Positions 11,112 to 24,092 of a stretch of DNA of 64,000 nucleotides are shown here, piece after piece. This stretch comes from Lindgomyces ingoldianus (lineage: Eukaryota; Ascomycota; Dothideomycetes; Pleosporales; Lindgomycetaceae). The stretch covers positions 151,029 to 215,028 of the forward strand of contig NW_022985216.1 in the NCBI RefSeq assembly GCF_010093535.1, given 5' to 3'. Position numbers and translations under genes: made by a program. Numbering within the stretch: position 1 is the stretch's first letter; each line of letters opens with the position of its first letter. The notes below the pieces were generated by a model. It worked only from the letters and a program-made list of their open reading frames with translations, made no database searches and was not told the DNA's origin.

Positions 11112-11736
11112 ATGGAGCCAATAGCTATTGTCAGACTCGCATTTAAGCTGCCACAAGGGGTGGAGGACGAGCACAGCTTCTGGGACATACTCGAACAAGG
11201 CAAAAGTGTAATGACAGGATGGCCAAAATCGAGAGCAAACGTCGATGCCTTCTTTCAGTCCCACGCCGCTAGAAATAACATGGTACTTCTCTATCGTCGT
11301 TTGAAGAAAACAAATGGATTGGCCCTAATGGAATGAACAGCTACCGTCGATAGGAGCACTTTCCTCAGCCAAGATCTCACCGCCTTCGGCGCCCCATCTT
11401 TTCCATTTCCTCGAAGGAAGCTGCATCTATGGATCCTCAGCAGCGAATGTTGCTGGAAACAGCATACCACGCCCTAGAAAACGTAATGCTAGATATTGAA
11501 TTAATTTAGCGCGTCTTTTTCAGTGGCGTATAAAGGACAGCTGGTATCTCTGTTGAAGACGTCGCGGGGACCGAGACAGGCATATTTTCAGGGTCGATGG
11601 AGAGCGACTACAATAGAACGATTTCCAAAGACCTAGATAAAGCACCACCAAATACTGCCACTGGCGCTTCTGTTTCTATCTTGGCTAATCGGTTAAGTTG
11701 GTACTTCGACTTGAAAGGCCCTAGTATGCAACTAAA

Positions 11737-11942
11737 TGTCGCACGTGTCTCACGCGATATCATACCCATGTACTGCACTATTCACTCATTAGGCATAGCT
11801 CCTCTCTCGTACAGTATATAGTCAGCCCAGAGCTCTATCGAGCTCCTCAGACCTTACAATACACTCGTACAATCCACTTTGTTTGGATCTCACTACCTTG
11901 TCGACTCGCTTCCCATATGACCCCTTCTCAGCTCATGCAAGA
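11737..11942. mobile_element. 206-bp insertion next to the KS active-site codon
   Basis: The KS coding sequence stops at CTAAA (11732-11736) and resumes at CTAAA (11943-11947), four codons before the active-site Cys. The 206 bp between begins TGTCGCACGTG and has no KS similarity. The repeated CTAAA looks like a 5-bp target duplication. The right end (CATGCAAGA) does not end in CA, so a solo LTR is only one reading; an old footprint is possible. Confidence 0.5.
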
Positions 11943-13382
11943 CTAAACACCGCTTGTTCCTCAAGCATGATAGCCGTTGGTCTGGCTTGCCAATCCCTCC
12001 GATGTGGGCAAAGTTCTATGGTAAAGACATAGCCAAAAACTAGACCGCTCCCTAGCCACGAGCAAAGTTATTTATTAGGCACTTGTCACAGGGTCTAATT
12101 TGATGCTGAGCCCTGAGCTTTCTCTCTATCTATCCAATATAAACATACTTTCTCCAATCAACATCTACTACAGCTTTGACCACCGTGCAAACGGGTATAG
12201 CAGGGGAGAAGGTGTAATAGTCTTGGTCCTTAAAACACTCTCGACTGCGATTAGGGATGCGGATAATATACGTGCTGTTATTCGGGGGACTGGATCGAAC
12301 CAAGACGGCCGTACACCAAGGATCACCCAGCCAAGTTCTAGTTCTCAAGAGAATCTCATATGTCAGGTGTACAACAGCTGCAATCTTGGACTCGAGTCAA
12401 CACGCTACGTAGAAGCTCATGGTCAGTATCATTATCTGGAACAGAGAGTGTTAGGTCTTCTTTTTGACCAAGATACCAGGAACCGGCACGCAAATTGGGG
12501 ATTCGACTGAAATGAAAGCCCTCGGTGCTGTTTTCAGGAACGTCCGCTCTCCTAAAGCGCCCCTATATGTGTAGATCGCCACAATAGATCTTATATGTCA
12601 CTCGCTAATTGCGCCAAAAGCGGTTCTGTCAAGTCCAACGTGAGACACCTTGGAGGTGGGAGTGGCCTGGCTGGAATTCTCAAATGCGTCCTGATCCTTG
12701 AAAAGGGGGTCATTCCACCAAACTCATTGTTCGAGAAATTGATTGCAAAAATCAACGCCAAGCGGAATAATATCCAAGTATGAGTATCGCTTACAGATGG
12801 AGACATTTGTTCTGACAGTCTCTAGGTTCCTGCGTCTTGTATCTTTTGGCCAGATGATGGCTTGCGCCGAGTTTCAGTCAATTCCTTTGGTTTTGGCAGG
12901 TCTAATGCCCACACTATCATAGACGATACTTATCATACACTAGAAGCCCTTAGCCTCGTAACTGGTCTTCACGCCTTTTATTCGTCGGCACTCATGTGCC
13001 CAGTAGAGACGAATGGAGGTGCCAAGGATAGTGTGACTAAAGTCCAAGTTATAGAAGTCGACGGGCCACCACGAGACGCAGCTCCAACAGCCTCACCCTC
13101 GAGAGAAAATCTCAACGGGACAGCGGACATGTCTGTTGACTCGGTGAATACTATTACTTCAAAGAACAACGTTAGTCTCACCCCGACAACCAACGGCGTA
13201 ACTCCATTGGACTCGCAAACAGCAGATTGAAAGTACCAGCTTCTCGTATACTCTGCACGAGATGAAGCTGCTCTAAAGCGACTCCTTCGGCAATACAGCA
13301 GGTATTACGATGATTGCATACTAGGGTCACCAAGTAGGCTGCAAAAGCTCGCTTATACCTTTGCTGCACGCCGAAGTATGAT

Positions 13383-14018
13383 CAAGGGCTTCTAACGGGC
13401 CGTACTACGGTCCGTAAAAAGTGAACCGTAACGGTCACGTGTTCAGTACGAACGTACCGAGTTCGTGAGCCGTACCGTACGTTTAATGATGCCCTAGGTA
13501 CGGTGCGTAGTACAGATCGTATTAACCTTTTAGGAAGTTTTTATAGGGGTTCTGGAGGGGTAGGAGAGCTCTGGCGAGCAGGAGGCCTGCGGGGAGCGTT
13601 TAGGGGGGCTTCTAGGGCTCTAATTAGCTAAAAGTTTTGCAAGGACGCTTAAATCTCTTTCTAAGGGTTTTAATCTATCTATCTGCAGTCTGTTGTTTTA
13701 AAAATGCCTATTACAGACTATTTTCTATGGCAGAGTTATCTATCTACGCCTTTTACTGCCTTTTAGGCCTTATCTAGTCCTATCTGCTCTTGTTACTAGG
13801 GAGAACTAGTTATTTTATAGTTAATTAGACCTTAATCTTGCGTCTCTAGAGACTTATAGTCTTAGCTGTTTTAACTAGATTACAGTGCACTTTAATTAAA
13901 TTATACTACTTGTACAGATCACATGACCTGTAACAGTTACAATACGTACACAAAATCTCACCCGTACAGGCCTCAAAATCGGCCAATCGTACAGTACTAC
14001 GCCTCGTTGGAAGCCCTG
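13383..14018. mobile_element. Non-autonomous hAT-type element (MITE) in the PKS
   Basis: A 636-bp insertion flanked by the exact 8-bp duplication AGTATGAT (13375-13382 and 14019-14026). Termini are inverted: CAAGGGCTTCTAACGGGC on the left; the right end read in reverse is CAGGGCTTCCAACGAGGC. The CA...TG ends and 8-bp duplication are hAT hallmarks. The first ~100 bp hold many CCGTAC/GTACGG-type subterminal motifs, possible transposase binding sites. The interior is AT-rich with no transposase seen. Confidence 0.88.
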
Positions 14019-14033
14019 AGTATGATGACAATG

Positions 14034-14354
14034 TGTCAGATTGAAGCACTGTTTCTGGGCTTCCTGAGATGAATGATGGGTTTGGATATGATGTATGGGA
14101 TGATTGATTGATTGTATTGATCGTGTTGATTTATCGATCCTTTTTCTGCTCTACTCGTGTTGCTCGGCTTTTGTTTTTCCGATCCGAGTCCCTCGCGCAC
14201 TAGCCCTATGCGCGACCAGCTTGCAACATGCTGCAAAATGCTGCAAAATGCTGCAATTTGCAGCAACATACTGTTCGAGCTTATTGCTCGTACTATGTAG
14301 CCGCTTTTCGTCAAACGTTCCTCCTGTCTTGACAGTAGGTGCGCATATCTGACA
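14034..14354. mobile_element. 321-bp solo-LTR-like insertion in the PKS
   Basis: Begins TGTCAGAT and ends ATCTGACA, flanked by CAATG on both sides (14029-14033, 14355-14359). TG...CA ends, a short inverted repeat and a 5-bp duplication fit a solo LTR. It lies only 7 bp beyond the hAT element's right duplication. It contains a TGCTGCAAAA-type triplicate near 14229-14258. A small TIR element with 5-bp duplications is the alternative. Confidence 0.7.
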
Positions 14355-14955
14355 CAATGAGATCGTTCACTGTGGGGGACGCCAACTTGCCCTCTGAAAT
14401 TATCGGTCTGCCAAACTCAGATTGCGTGCGTTCATCTCTTGAAACGCAACTTTGCCTTGTATTCACCGGTCAAGGTGCCCAATATGCGAAGGTGGGACTA
14501 GAACTGATGCAGTATCCCGTTTTCATGTCTGCCCTGAGCGAAGCTAACAAGGTGTTTCAAGCCATGGGGGCTGGTTGGTCTTTATTCGGTACGCAATTTC
14601 CTTACTCAACATCCTATGTAATTTCCACATATGGCTAATCTAAGGTAACAGACAAGATCGAAAGTGGAGAAGGCATAACCCTACCGCAATTCGGTCAACC
14701 TCTTTGCACTGCTCTTCAAATAGCCCTTTTTGAGTTATTAAAGAGGTTCAATGTTACCACAGTGGCCGTCGTTGGTCACTCTTCTGGAGAGATTGCGGCT
14801 GCTTATTCCATTGGAGCCCTATCACTCGAGTCTGCTTGCAAGGTTGTATATCACAGGGGCAGATTGAGTGGACAGTTGGCTACACAATTGGTTGCATACA
14901 TGACTATCATGGTTGAACCACATTAAGAATCACTCTAAACCATACCATATTAGTA

Positions 14956-16813
14956 ACATGGAACACAAGCGAGTCGGTAACATAAGCGAGTCGGTAGCCT
15001 TACTAACTTTGCGCAACGCGTTAACCATTAACTACTATAGCTCAACCAACCACTTCTTAATTACGTTTAAATAAAGCAGGTATTGTCCTTGCTATCTAAG
15101 CCCTTAATTGCGCACAAATTAAAAGTGTAAATTGTGCTGCAGCCACGTTTAACATGCCCTAATTAACCCTAAACAACTAACGCGCTAGTTAACCTGCACA
15201 ACGCAATTGCTAGCTTAACTTAAAGAAGCTTACTAAGCTAAAGGAGGAGTTAATTATTAAACATATACTTAACTTTAATTCACAAGGATTCTTGCCTAGC
15301 CTAAACGCTGTGCGAGTTATAGCTAACAATCTGCTTACTACACGTAGTGCTTAGCTAGTAGGAAAGAACTAGCTGCTAAACTTTGTTAAGCGTACAGATA
15401 GCCTTACTACATGTTTTAATTAACTGTACAACTAGCAGCAAGCTCTATGTAAGGATCCTAGGATAATACAGACCTGGTTTGAGCTTGTACAGCGTACGCA
15501 GGCTACCTATAGGATCTTAGATAAGGATACCTTTAACTTTAACAAAGCTAGCTTTATAATAGGCTAGATAACATCTTAAATAGTTGTTACTAGCTTAGAG
15601 AGATGTTGTTAGCCTAAGGCAGTACAACTAGGTAATTGTAAGTAGGTTACAGTTATTTAGAGAATTAATGCTATAAGGTAGGCTATCCTACTATACATTA
15701 TCTTTAAGGCCTAGTACTACCTATCTGCCTAGTATAAGGATTAGGATATCCTAGGCGACTAGAAGATTAGTGTAAGTGAGAATAGATAGACTAACAATAA
15801 TTTTAGAGTTACCTAGCTAAGGCACTTTATTAAGCATACTAAGAATAGGATAGTAGGCGCGCGCTAACTTCTAGTCCTAGATAGTTATGTAAGCTATTAC
15901 TTAGCTATGTTTAAAAACCTCTGCAGAGAGAACAATATCTACACGCTCTATATGCCTCTACATTTATTACATCTCTTCTAGCTGCTTAATGTTAGCTGCT
16001 TCTTACTATTAAAGTGTGCGTATAAAGATAAGATTAACAGCTTAGTCTGCTGCTACATAAAGCATATTACTAAGCTTAAATTCCTGCCTTTCTTTAAGGC
16101 AGCTTTTAAAAAGGCTTTTACACTAAAGAATATCTGCGCAAGTTTTAGAGGTGCAGGGCTAGTCCTACTTACACTAGAAGCAGTACTATTAAAGCTTAAT
16201 ATAGTTATTTGTACGCCTTTACTACTACTACTACCTTAACTAGAGGCTCTCTAGGTGTTGTAAACACTAAGTAATGTATGTAAACTTAAAGCGCAGTTAA
16301 CTCTACTCTATACAAGGATTTAACAGCATTAAAACTTATCCTTTACATAAATGCTTTAGTTGCTAGATTGTCTTACTAAAGGCGCTAGAATAGTAATGCA
16401 TTTAGCTTTGCTACTATGTAATTAGGTCTCTGCTTTTTAGAAAGCTAATAAGGCTATAATAAAGCAAAAGGCGCGTAAAAAAAGGCAGATCTAAAGGCAT
16501 AGGGATATAATAATTAAAAAAGGTGTAAATATAGTTGCTTAAAGAGACGCGCAGCAGCTAGCAGAGCAGAGTAGGCAGCAGGATGCATTAGCATTAGGGC
16601 AAAGTTAACAGGCTCTTGCGCGCTGTAGTTGCTGTAGGGAGCCTAGTTATAATTCTCGCACATGTAAAAAGGATACTGTAGACGCTACTTTATTTTAGAT
16701 ACCTACATTTTTATAGTATTTTAATGCGTTGTTAAGTTGCGTTGTTTTAAAGGTGGAGAAAGTTAGTAAGGCTACTAACTTGCTTATGTTACCGACTTGC
16801 TTGTGTTCCATGT
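14956..16813 (+). mobile_element. pogo/Fot1-like Tc1-mariner transposon nested in the hAT
   Basis: An 1858-bp element with ~45-bp terminal inverted repeats beginning ACATGGAACACAAGC, flanked by TA on both sides (14954-14955, 16814-16815). The TIR holds two tandem copies of a unit ending in AAGCGAGTCGGTA. A degraded plus-strand transposase follows the DDE_1 pattern near 15780-16010: LLVLDSYVSYY (family LLVLDGHGSH) and LYMPLHLLHLFQLLNV (family MPPHSSHLLQPLDV). TA duplications, length and DDE_1 core match the Fot1/pogo group. Confidence 0.85.
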
Positions 16814-18428
16814 TATCGTTTAAACTATACCATGTTAATTATGGTGTTGAACCGCGTTAAAAACCGCGTTAAGAACTGCGTTAAGTAAATATACATTAAT
16901 TTAAGCGCGTTAGCGTGGTTACTTGCTTTAATACTAATCTATCCCACCTGCTCCCTTATTAATAACACTAAGGAGAGTTTCTTAAAGCTCTAGATTAATT
17001 AGTAGACCTATTCTACTATTCTAGACTAGCTTAATGTGCCTCTGTTGTATCTAATTGCTAATACACTTAATTATTTTAATAGTAGTGCATTACAACTGTA
17101 ATCTGTCCTATAAACAGGTCCTTTAGGCCCTAAAGAAGGTCTGTTCTAGCTCTAATAATTCTGCAGGGATAGAGAGAATAGCTATAGCTATGCAGCTAAG
17201 CCCTAAATAGCTGCAACACTGCTTAGATTAACACTACTACTTAAAAAAAGTAACTCTGTTTTTTAAATTAATAGCTAGGCTATTAATAAAGCTTTTAAAG
17301 TTGTTATTTAGCTATAAACTAATAGTTTTTACTTTTATTTTTTGCTTTAATAACATAAAGACGTTTACAGGCTTATCTAGCTGTTTAGTTAATATACTAG
17401 GTATGTTATCTAGAGCTAGAGAAGAGCCTAGTTTACTATTAAGCTTAAAATTATTTACCTAGATTATATTAGTAAGTTTAATAGCTAGCTCTACCTACTC
17501 TTCTAGCTAGTTCTAGTGTAGGTAGGCGGCTTACTTGCGCAGATTAAGTAGTATTGCAGCAGCGTATACAGGTGTCTCTTCTGTTTTATTATAGTATTTG
17601 TTAAGTACGTACTAGCCTATGTTAATAGCTTAAATTATGCGTTTATTATAGTTCTTAGGTAAAAAGTAGTAGTTCTACTAAACATAAGTACTTAGCTTTA
17701 TTAAAAGAAACTAGATACTAACCTTCTACTTTTTATACTATGTTAATAAAAGATCTATAAGCTTAAGTAATTATGTAATTAATAACTTATCCTTTTCTAC
17801 ATACAGAGTTGCTAATGCAAATAGCTCTAAAAAGTAAGCAGCCTTTTTAAGGATATCCTAATTATTAGCTTAAAGCTAATTATTGCCTAGAATGTCCTTA
17901 TAGTTAGTTATAAAGCTCTTAATCTTATTTATCTTCTTTAAGGCTTGTGCAATAACTTAATACTAAGAAGACTATTATATCTAATTGTTAATCCTAAGAT
18001 GTAGACTAATAGCTCTGTTCTAGAGACCCTAGTAGATTGTAGAACTTTAGAGCTAGACTATAAGATTATAAAGCTTGTGTAATGTAGAGATGTTCTTAAT
18101 GCTATTAAAGTCCTTAACTAAGATAATGCTTACATTACTACCTTACTACTTTTATTATTTGCTTTATCTCTTTATATAAGGGCGCTCTACTTTAGTTTAT
18201 TTATAATAAAAGGTAAGGACACTTAAAAACTGCGCAAGAAGGGCTTTTTTAGCAACACTAAAAGTAGTCTTAAAAGTAGTAATAAGAGCTTCTTAGAAAG
18301 ACGCAAAGAGGAAAGCTTAAAGAGAAAAATTAATAATATAAGTAATATAACAGACCTAATAATGCTTTGTATTAAAGTTAATCTACTTAAATAATTAGCT
18401 TAATAAGTGCTTAATTAAACTTATAACT

Positions 18429-18746
18429 TGTCACGATTGTGCACGAGTAAGGTTATAGAGCTTCACAGAGGTCTAGTTCAATTACTACGTGAGGTATCAT
18501 GGTAGGTACAAGACGTTGTGTGAGGAACAGAAAGGTTTAGAAGGAAATTAGCAATTAAATACTTAGCTTAGAAGTCTAAGCGCTTTAGGTATAAATTAAG
18601 CCTGTTCTAAGTTTAGTTAGTGTTAAAGTAGTTTATACTTAAGTTTATGTCTATGTTGTGTTATGTTTATGTTAGACGTGCACTAATAATACTCTAGTAC
18701 GCGTCTAATACAGTTATGTCTAGGATCTAGGGAGGATACTGTAACA
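18429..18746 (-). repeat. Left LTR of the Ty3/gypsy element
   Basis: 318 bp. Its outer (left) half keeps C and G at sites that read T and A in the other LTR; its inner half is mutated. Confidence 0.9.
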
Positions 18747-21700
18747 GTACCCCCCCTCTTATTAGGAAGGGAATCCTTTACATTAGTAGTTCTAGCATTA
18801 AGTTGTCTTTGTTAGGGTACAGGTTTAGTTTAGATAGGTATTAGGCATAGAATTAGGTTACTGCAGAGTTCTCTTATAAGGCTTCTGCAGGTTCTTACAA
18901 CAGTTTATTGTATCTAGTCTATTTTATAAAGTATTTATAGATACATTTCTTCTTGTTAAACTAAATTTATTTAATGTCTTCTACAACATATTCTAGTTTG
19001 TTATTTATAATAACAAGTTTAGGTAGCAGGTTTAGCTGTCTAGGTAAATAGTTAGATTTAGGGGCTGCTTAGCGCAGCAACAATACATAGAACACAGGGT
19101 GTATCTTCATGCTGTCAGGTAGGATTAATTAGTAAGCGTGCAATAAGACTATATAGGCTACTGTAAAAAAGCTAAGGTTCTTCTAATTAAGTTTCTTTAA
19201 TTATTAGTTTGTTTAGATATTTCTAGCGTCTAGCTAGACCTTCTTGCCAGCTGCATACGCAGGGGCAGAGGTTTAAGATTAGTTTACGTACTCTTGTTAA
19301 AAAGCTTAAGCCTATGTAAGCTCTTTATAAACATATTTAGATATGTTTTAGATTTTGTTAATAAGTCTATTTACATCTGTTACTTATACAGATTAATAAG
19401 TTAGTTAGAGGGTATTTATAAGTAGTTTAAATCCTATTTAAGGGTAGTATCTATAGTTTGCTAAGAACAGAGATACTTATATTAATTTAGATGTTATGTT
19501 ATTAGCTTTAAACTATGCTGTAGCTAACTATTTTACCTAGTTATTCTACTAGTAGTTTGTGTACACTTATAGGACTTATTCTATTACAGCGTTTGCGTTC
19601 TTAGTCTAGCTGTTAGTCTCTAAGTAAAAAGCTGTAGATAGATAGAGGACAATTTAGAGCTATTTACAGAGTTTGTCCTAGAAGGCTAAGACAAACTATG
19701 TACCTCTATCTAATATAATTATGTTAGGCAGGCTATAGTAAACCTATACATATTAGTAGAATAACTAGGCTATATTAGGGGCAGTTATAGAGAAACATAG
19801 TATTAGGTGTTAATACTTAGTTAAGTAATTAACAACTACTATAATATTTATGTACCCTTTAGATAGGGGTAGGTTTATAATAAAATTAATTAATATGTCT
19901 TTTTAAGCTTATTTAGAGATTAGGAGTAGTTTAAGCAGGCTATTATACTTTTTTTAAAAAGCCTTTACTTTACAGCAAGTATAGCAACATAATACGTATT
20001 AGCGTACAGTATAGAACATGCGGGGCCAGTAGTACTCTCTCTGTAGTAGGTTAAGAGTCTTTTCTCTGCCTAGGTGTCCTCTAACAAGCAAGTTGTGTAC
20101 AATTTAGAGTAGTTTAATTCTTAGTTTGTTAGAATTAAAGATTATAAGTTAGTTACAGTAATACAGCTTGCTATTTTAGTTTTTGTAGTTAGCTAGTGTT
20201 ACCTTTTTTAACTAACTAGCGCTGTTTTAAAGTAGGTCTAAGGTTTCTTAGATAAATTTATTATTTAAATACTTATTAGTAATAATCTAATTAATTGTTT
20301 AATCTGTTTTATTTAGGTTAAGGTCTAAAAATAGCTTAAGTTAGAGTAGAGTTTAGTGTTAAGCCTTTTACACTTTTTTTTAAGCAGGGATGTCTTAGGA
20401 TTGCTTTGTAAAGGCATCTAGTTTCCCTTTATCTTAACTAGAATAATAAGTAATCTTAAAATTAAAATAAGATAAGTATTTAGACTAATAAGCTTGTTAG
20501 TAGCTAAGTTGTTTTATAGTTATAAAGTACTACAAGTTCTTGTAGTTAGATAGAACCTATATTAGATGCGCTGCACCTTCTAGTTTAGGTTGCTATTATT
20601 TAAAGCAGTGTACTATAGTAAGCAATTTTTTATTATAGATCTTATAATTACCTTCTATAGGACTTATTCTTTTTAAAAAGTATGCAATAGGCTTAATAGT
20701 CCTGTCTAGCTTAGTCTAGGAGAGAACTCCTGCTACTACGTAGTCTAAGGCATTAGCTTCTACAAGTATTAGTAGTTTAAAGTTAAAGTAGTAGAGTATT
20801 AGAGCTTTAGTAAAGGCTTTCTTTAGCTAGTTAAAGGACTATTAGTAATTTAAGTTAAAGTTAAATTAGACTTCTTTCTTAGTAAGTGTAATTATAGAGC
20901 TTACTAGCTGCAAGAAGTTGTTAATAAATTATTAGTAAAAGTTAGCAAATCTTATAAAGGCTTAAATATCCTTTATGTTCTTTAAGTATTGCTAATTTAG
21001 CATAGTCTAAACCTTAATAAGGTCTATTTAGATGCTATTTGTAGAGATTACATATCCTAAATATGTAACTTTTAATTAGTAGAACTTGCATTTGTCTATG
21101 TTAAGTTGCAGACCTGCTTCTTCTATAGCCTTTAGCACTAGGCGTACATGCTGTTTATGCTCTAAAAGGCTATTGCTGTAGATTAAAATATTATTAATAT
21201 ACATAGTGCAGAACACATCTAAGTAAGGTTAGAGCAAGTTGTTTACAAAATATTAAAAAGTACTAGGCGTGTTAGCTAAGCTAAAGGGCATTACTAGGTA
21301 CTTAAATAGTCTGTATTAGGTCTAAAACGCTGTTAGCTACTTATTACCTTTTGCTATCCTTAGCTTATTAAAGGCAGTAATAATATCTAACTTTATAAAA
21401 TACTTTACTTTACTTAGTTAGCTTAAGGTTTCTTATAAAAAAAGAATTAAGTATTAGTTTTTAATAGTAACAGCATTTAGTCTTTAGTAGTTAATGTAGA
21501 ATTAAAGCCTACCCTTAGGTTTCTTTATAAATAGTATAGGTAACACTACTAGTAAGAAGCTAGCTTAAATAAACTCTTTTTTTAAGTTCTTATTAAGGTA
21601 TTTTTAGAGCACTTTTAATTTGTTTAGCAACATCTTATATAGTGGCCTATAACTAGGTTGTTTGCTAGGCTTAAGAGTTATCTAGTAATTATACAGATGT

Positions 21701-23774
21701 TGTATTAAAAGCTTATTAGACTTGTCTTAAAAAAAATATGCAACAAGTTGTAGTAGTCTTAAAAGACTATTGTTTTTAAGTTAGTGTATTTTTAGAAAGC
21801 TAAAGCTTAGTCTATATTAGAAATTGTAACTGCGTAGATTTTGTAATCTAGTTATTAAGCTAGGGTTATAAACAGGGCAGGTCTTATGTAGCAGATGTCT
21901 ATCTACTGTTTAAGTCCTAGTTTATGTCTAAATTAAGTAAGTAGAGGTTTTTTAAAAGCTTTCTCTTCTTTAGGTTTAAGTAGTTATTAAATTATTTTAT
22001 ATAGCCTATTTTAGTAAAAGGCCTAGCTTGTTAGCCTTACTTAGGTAGTTCTTTTCTAAGTTATTAGAAAGTAAGTCTAAAGACCTTCTATATTAAGTGC
22101 TATTTAGGTGTTGTTTAAGTGTAAGCGTAAGCATATATCTTAGCATTAGAAAGAGTTAAAGTTTAAAACTTACTTTTAGTAATTAAAGGCAACCTTGTGC
22201 TAATACAGCTATAGTTGTCTTAGAATTAGGTTATAACATCTTATGTTTATTACATAGAGCTTAATTTACTTCTTGTAGTGTTAGTAAGTAATTATAATAG
22301 TTATAGTACAAAAGATAGAACCTTTTTTAAGTTATTTTTTATTAAATCTAGTTAGGTAAATTATTTAGGTAAGTAGTGTTAATTAGAGATTTAGTTTACG
22401 CGCTAGTTCTCTATTAATATAACTTATACTGTTTACTCCTAAGTTAATAAAAGCTTATATTAGGGCTAATATAGTTCCTTATTATAAATATATAGAAATA
22501 TTAACTTAGTACTTTTAGTTATTAGTAGGGGACTTAGCCTATAGGTTAGCAGAGATCTAGTGTTAAATTAGTCCTAAGGGGCAACTTAGCCCTAGGATAA
22601 GCCTTTTTGCAGGCTCCTACTGCTATAGCTGCGGCTATGTTAAGAGTAGTAAAAAGAATTAGAGCTTAAATACAAGTTAAAGCCCTTACAAGAATAAAAT
22701 TAAGATAGTAAGGATCTTTAATAAGTGCTAGCAGCGCTACTTATGTAGACTTAAAGAAGGGGAATAAAGCAGTTTTAAAAGATATAACTATGCTTACTGC
22801 ACTTAAAGCATTAACTTTTTTTTTTATAATCTTTACGCTTTCTAGAACTAACTAGAGCATAATTTAAATTAATTTTTATTACATTAGAGTCCTTATTTGC
22901 AACTGCGCTAGTTTAGGGGCGTATTAGGGCTTATACAGAGAGGAACCTTATGTTATTATTGTAGGTAGCAATTAGGTTTACATACGCGTTAAGGTTGTTT
23001 AGAAGGGGTTCTCCTACTATAGCGCGTTGCAGTTTAGTTAAGAGAGAGTTATGTAGGGCTGTAATTAGACCTATTTTATTTAGGCCTATATTAAATATAA
23101 GTTAGTAGAACTTAGTAAAGTGTAAAGTAAAGCTTTTTTTTTCTTATTATAAGGTGTTTAAGTAACTTAAGGCTATTAACTTTTTATTTAGGTCTTTATA
23201 AGTTGCTTACAAGAACGCTATAAATTAATCTAAGTTAATAATATCCTTATCTATTAGTAAGTTAATTAAGGCTGTTATGTTGCAGTTAAGTTAAAAGTAG
23301 GCATATAGTAACTAAAAGTGTTTAGAGGGGAATTAGTCTATGTTTTCTTTAAGTTTGTATTAGAGCTTATGTAAAAAGGAAGGTAGGTCTTTCTGTTTTC
23401 TATTAAACAGTAGAGGATTAAGAAGTTAGTTAAATTTTATTACTAAGTTAGAGAGGTTACAAGTTGTAGGCAGCGTTAGGCAGGAGAGAGTTAAGCTATC
23501 TCTAGACTTCTAGGTAGGCTTTAAGGCTAGTAAGTTTTTAGTTCCTACTACTATAACAAAAGTTAAGGCAGAAACAGACTACTTAATAATATAAAGCTGT
23601 TTTTTAAAGTCCTTTTAAAAAGCTTTAAAGCTTGTAATGTAGTAGCTTTTTTATAAAGTAAGCGCTTTTTAAAAGGCTTTTTAGCTTGCTTTAATAGCTT
23701 AGAGTTATATAAGTACTAAGCTTATTAGATTAAATTTAGAGGCTATTCTTAGCTAGAGTTTTAACACAATGTAA

Positions 23775-24092
23775 TGTTATAATTATGCATAAGTAAGGTT
23801 ATAGAGCTTTACAGAGGTCTAGTTTAATTACTATGTAAGGTATTATAGTAAGTACAAAATATTATGTAAAAAATAGAAAAGTTTAAAAGGAAATTAGTAA
23901 TTAAATACTTAGCTTAGAAGTCTAAGCGCTTTAGGTATAAATTAAGCCTGTTCTAGGTTTAGTTAGTGTTAAGGCAGTTTGTGCTTAAGTTTATGTCTGT
24001 GTTGTGTCGTGTTTATGTCAGACGTGCACTAATAATACTCCAGTACGCGTCTAATACGGTTATGTCTGGGATCCGGGGAGGATACCGTGACA
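23775..24092 (-). repeat. Right LTR of the Ty3/gypsy element
   Basis: 318 bp, mirror image of the left LTR in mutation pattern: the inner (left) half is mutated and the outer (right) half is unmutated. Confidence 0.9.

Larger units (their letters stand above)
11112..14894 (+). pseudogene. Highly reducing PKS pseudogene, 5' part (KS, linker, first half of AT)
   Basis: Starts with the typical HR-PKS N-terminus MEPIAIV at 11112. The KS domain spans about 11112-12950. Its active-site Cys codon lies at 11955-11957 in TACSSS and EAHG is present, but the second His motif reads NVRHL instead of NVGHL. Probable introns are seen near 11470, 12030, 12575-12620 and 12780-12825. The linker ends at an in-frame TGA (about 13228) where Trp is expected. 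AT begins near 14360 with FTGQGAQ and GHSSGE (Ser codon 14780-14782), then is cut at 14894 by the hAT nest. Other damage: frameshifts near 11335-11400, a 206-bp insertion beside the KS active site and two insertions at 13383-14354. The gene cannot make a working enzyme. Product unknown. Confidence 0.9.
18429..24092 (-). mobile_element. Ty3/gypsy LTR retrotransposon nested in the hAT
   Basis: A 5664-bp element with two 318-bp LTRs (18429-18746 and 23775-24092) and the 5-bp duplication TAACT on both sides. LTR ends are TGTCACG...CGTGACA. A reverse polypurine tract (CCCCCCCTCTT) follows the left LTR, so coding runs on the minus strand. There the reverse-transcriptase core near 21170-21210 reads as YINNILIYS where the family has YIDDILIYS, a RIP-type change. 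The interior is otherwise stop-saturated. Confidence 0.88.
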
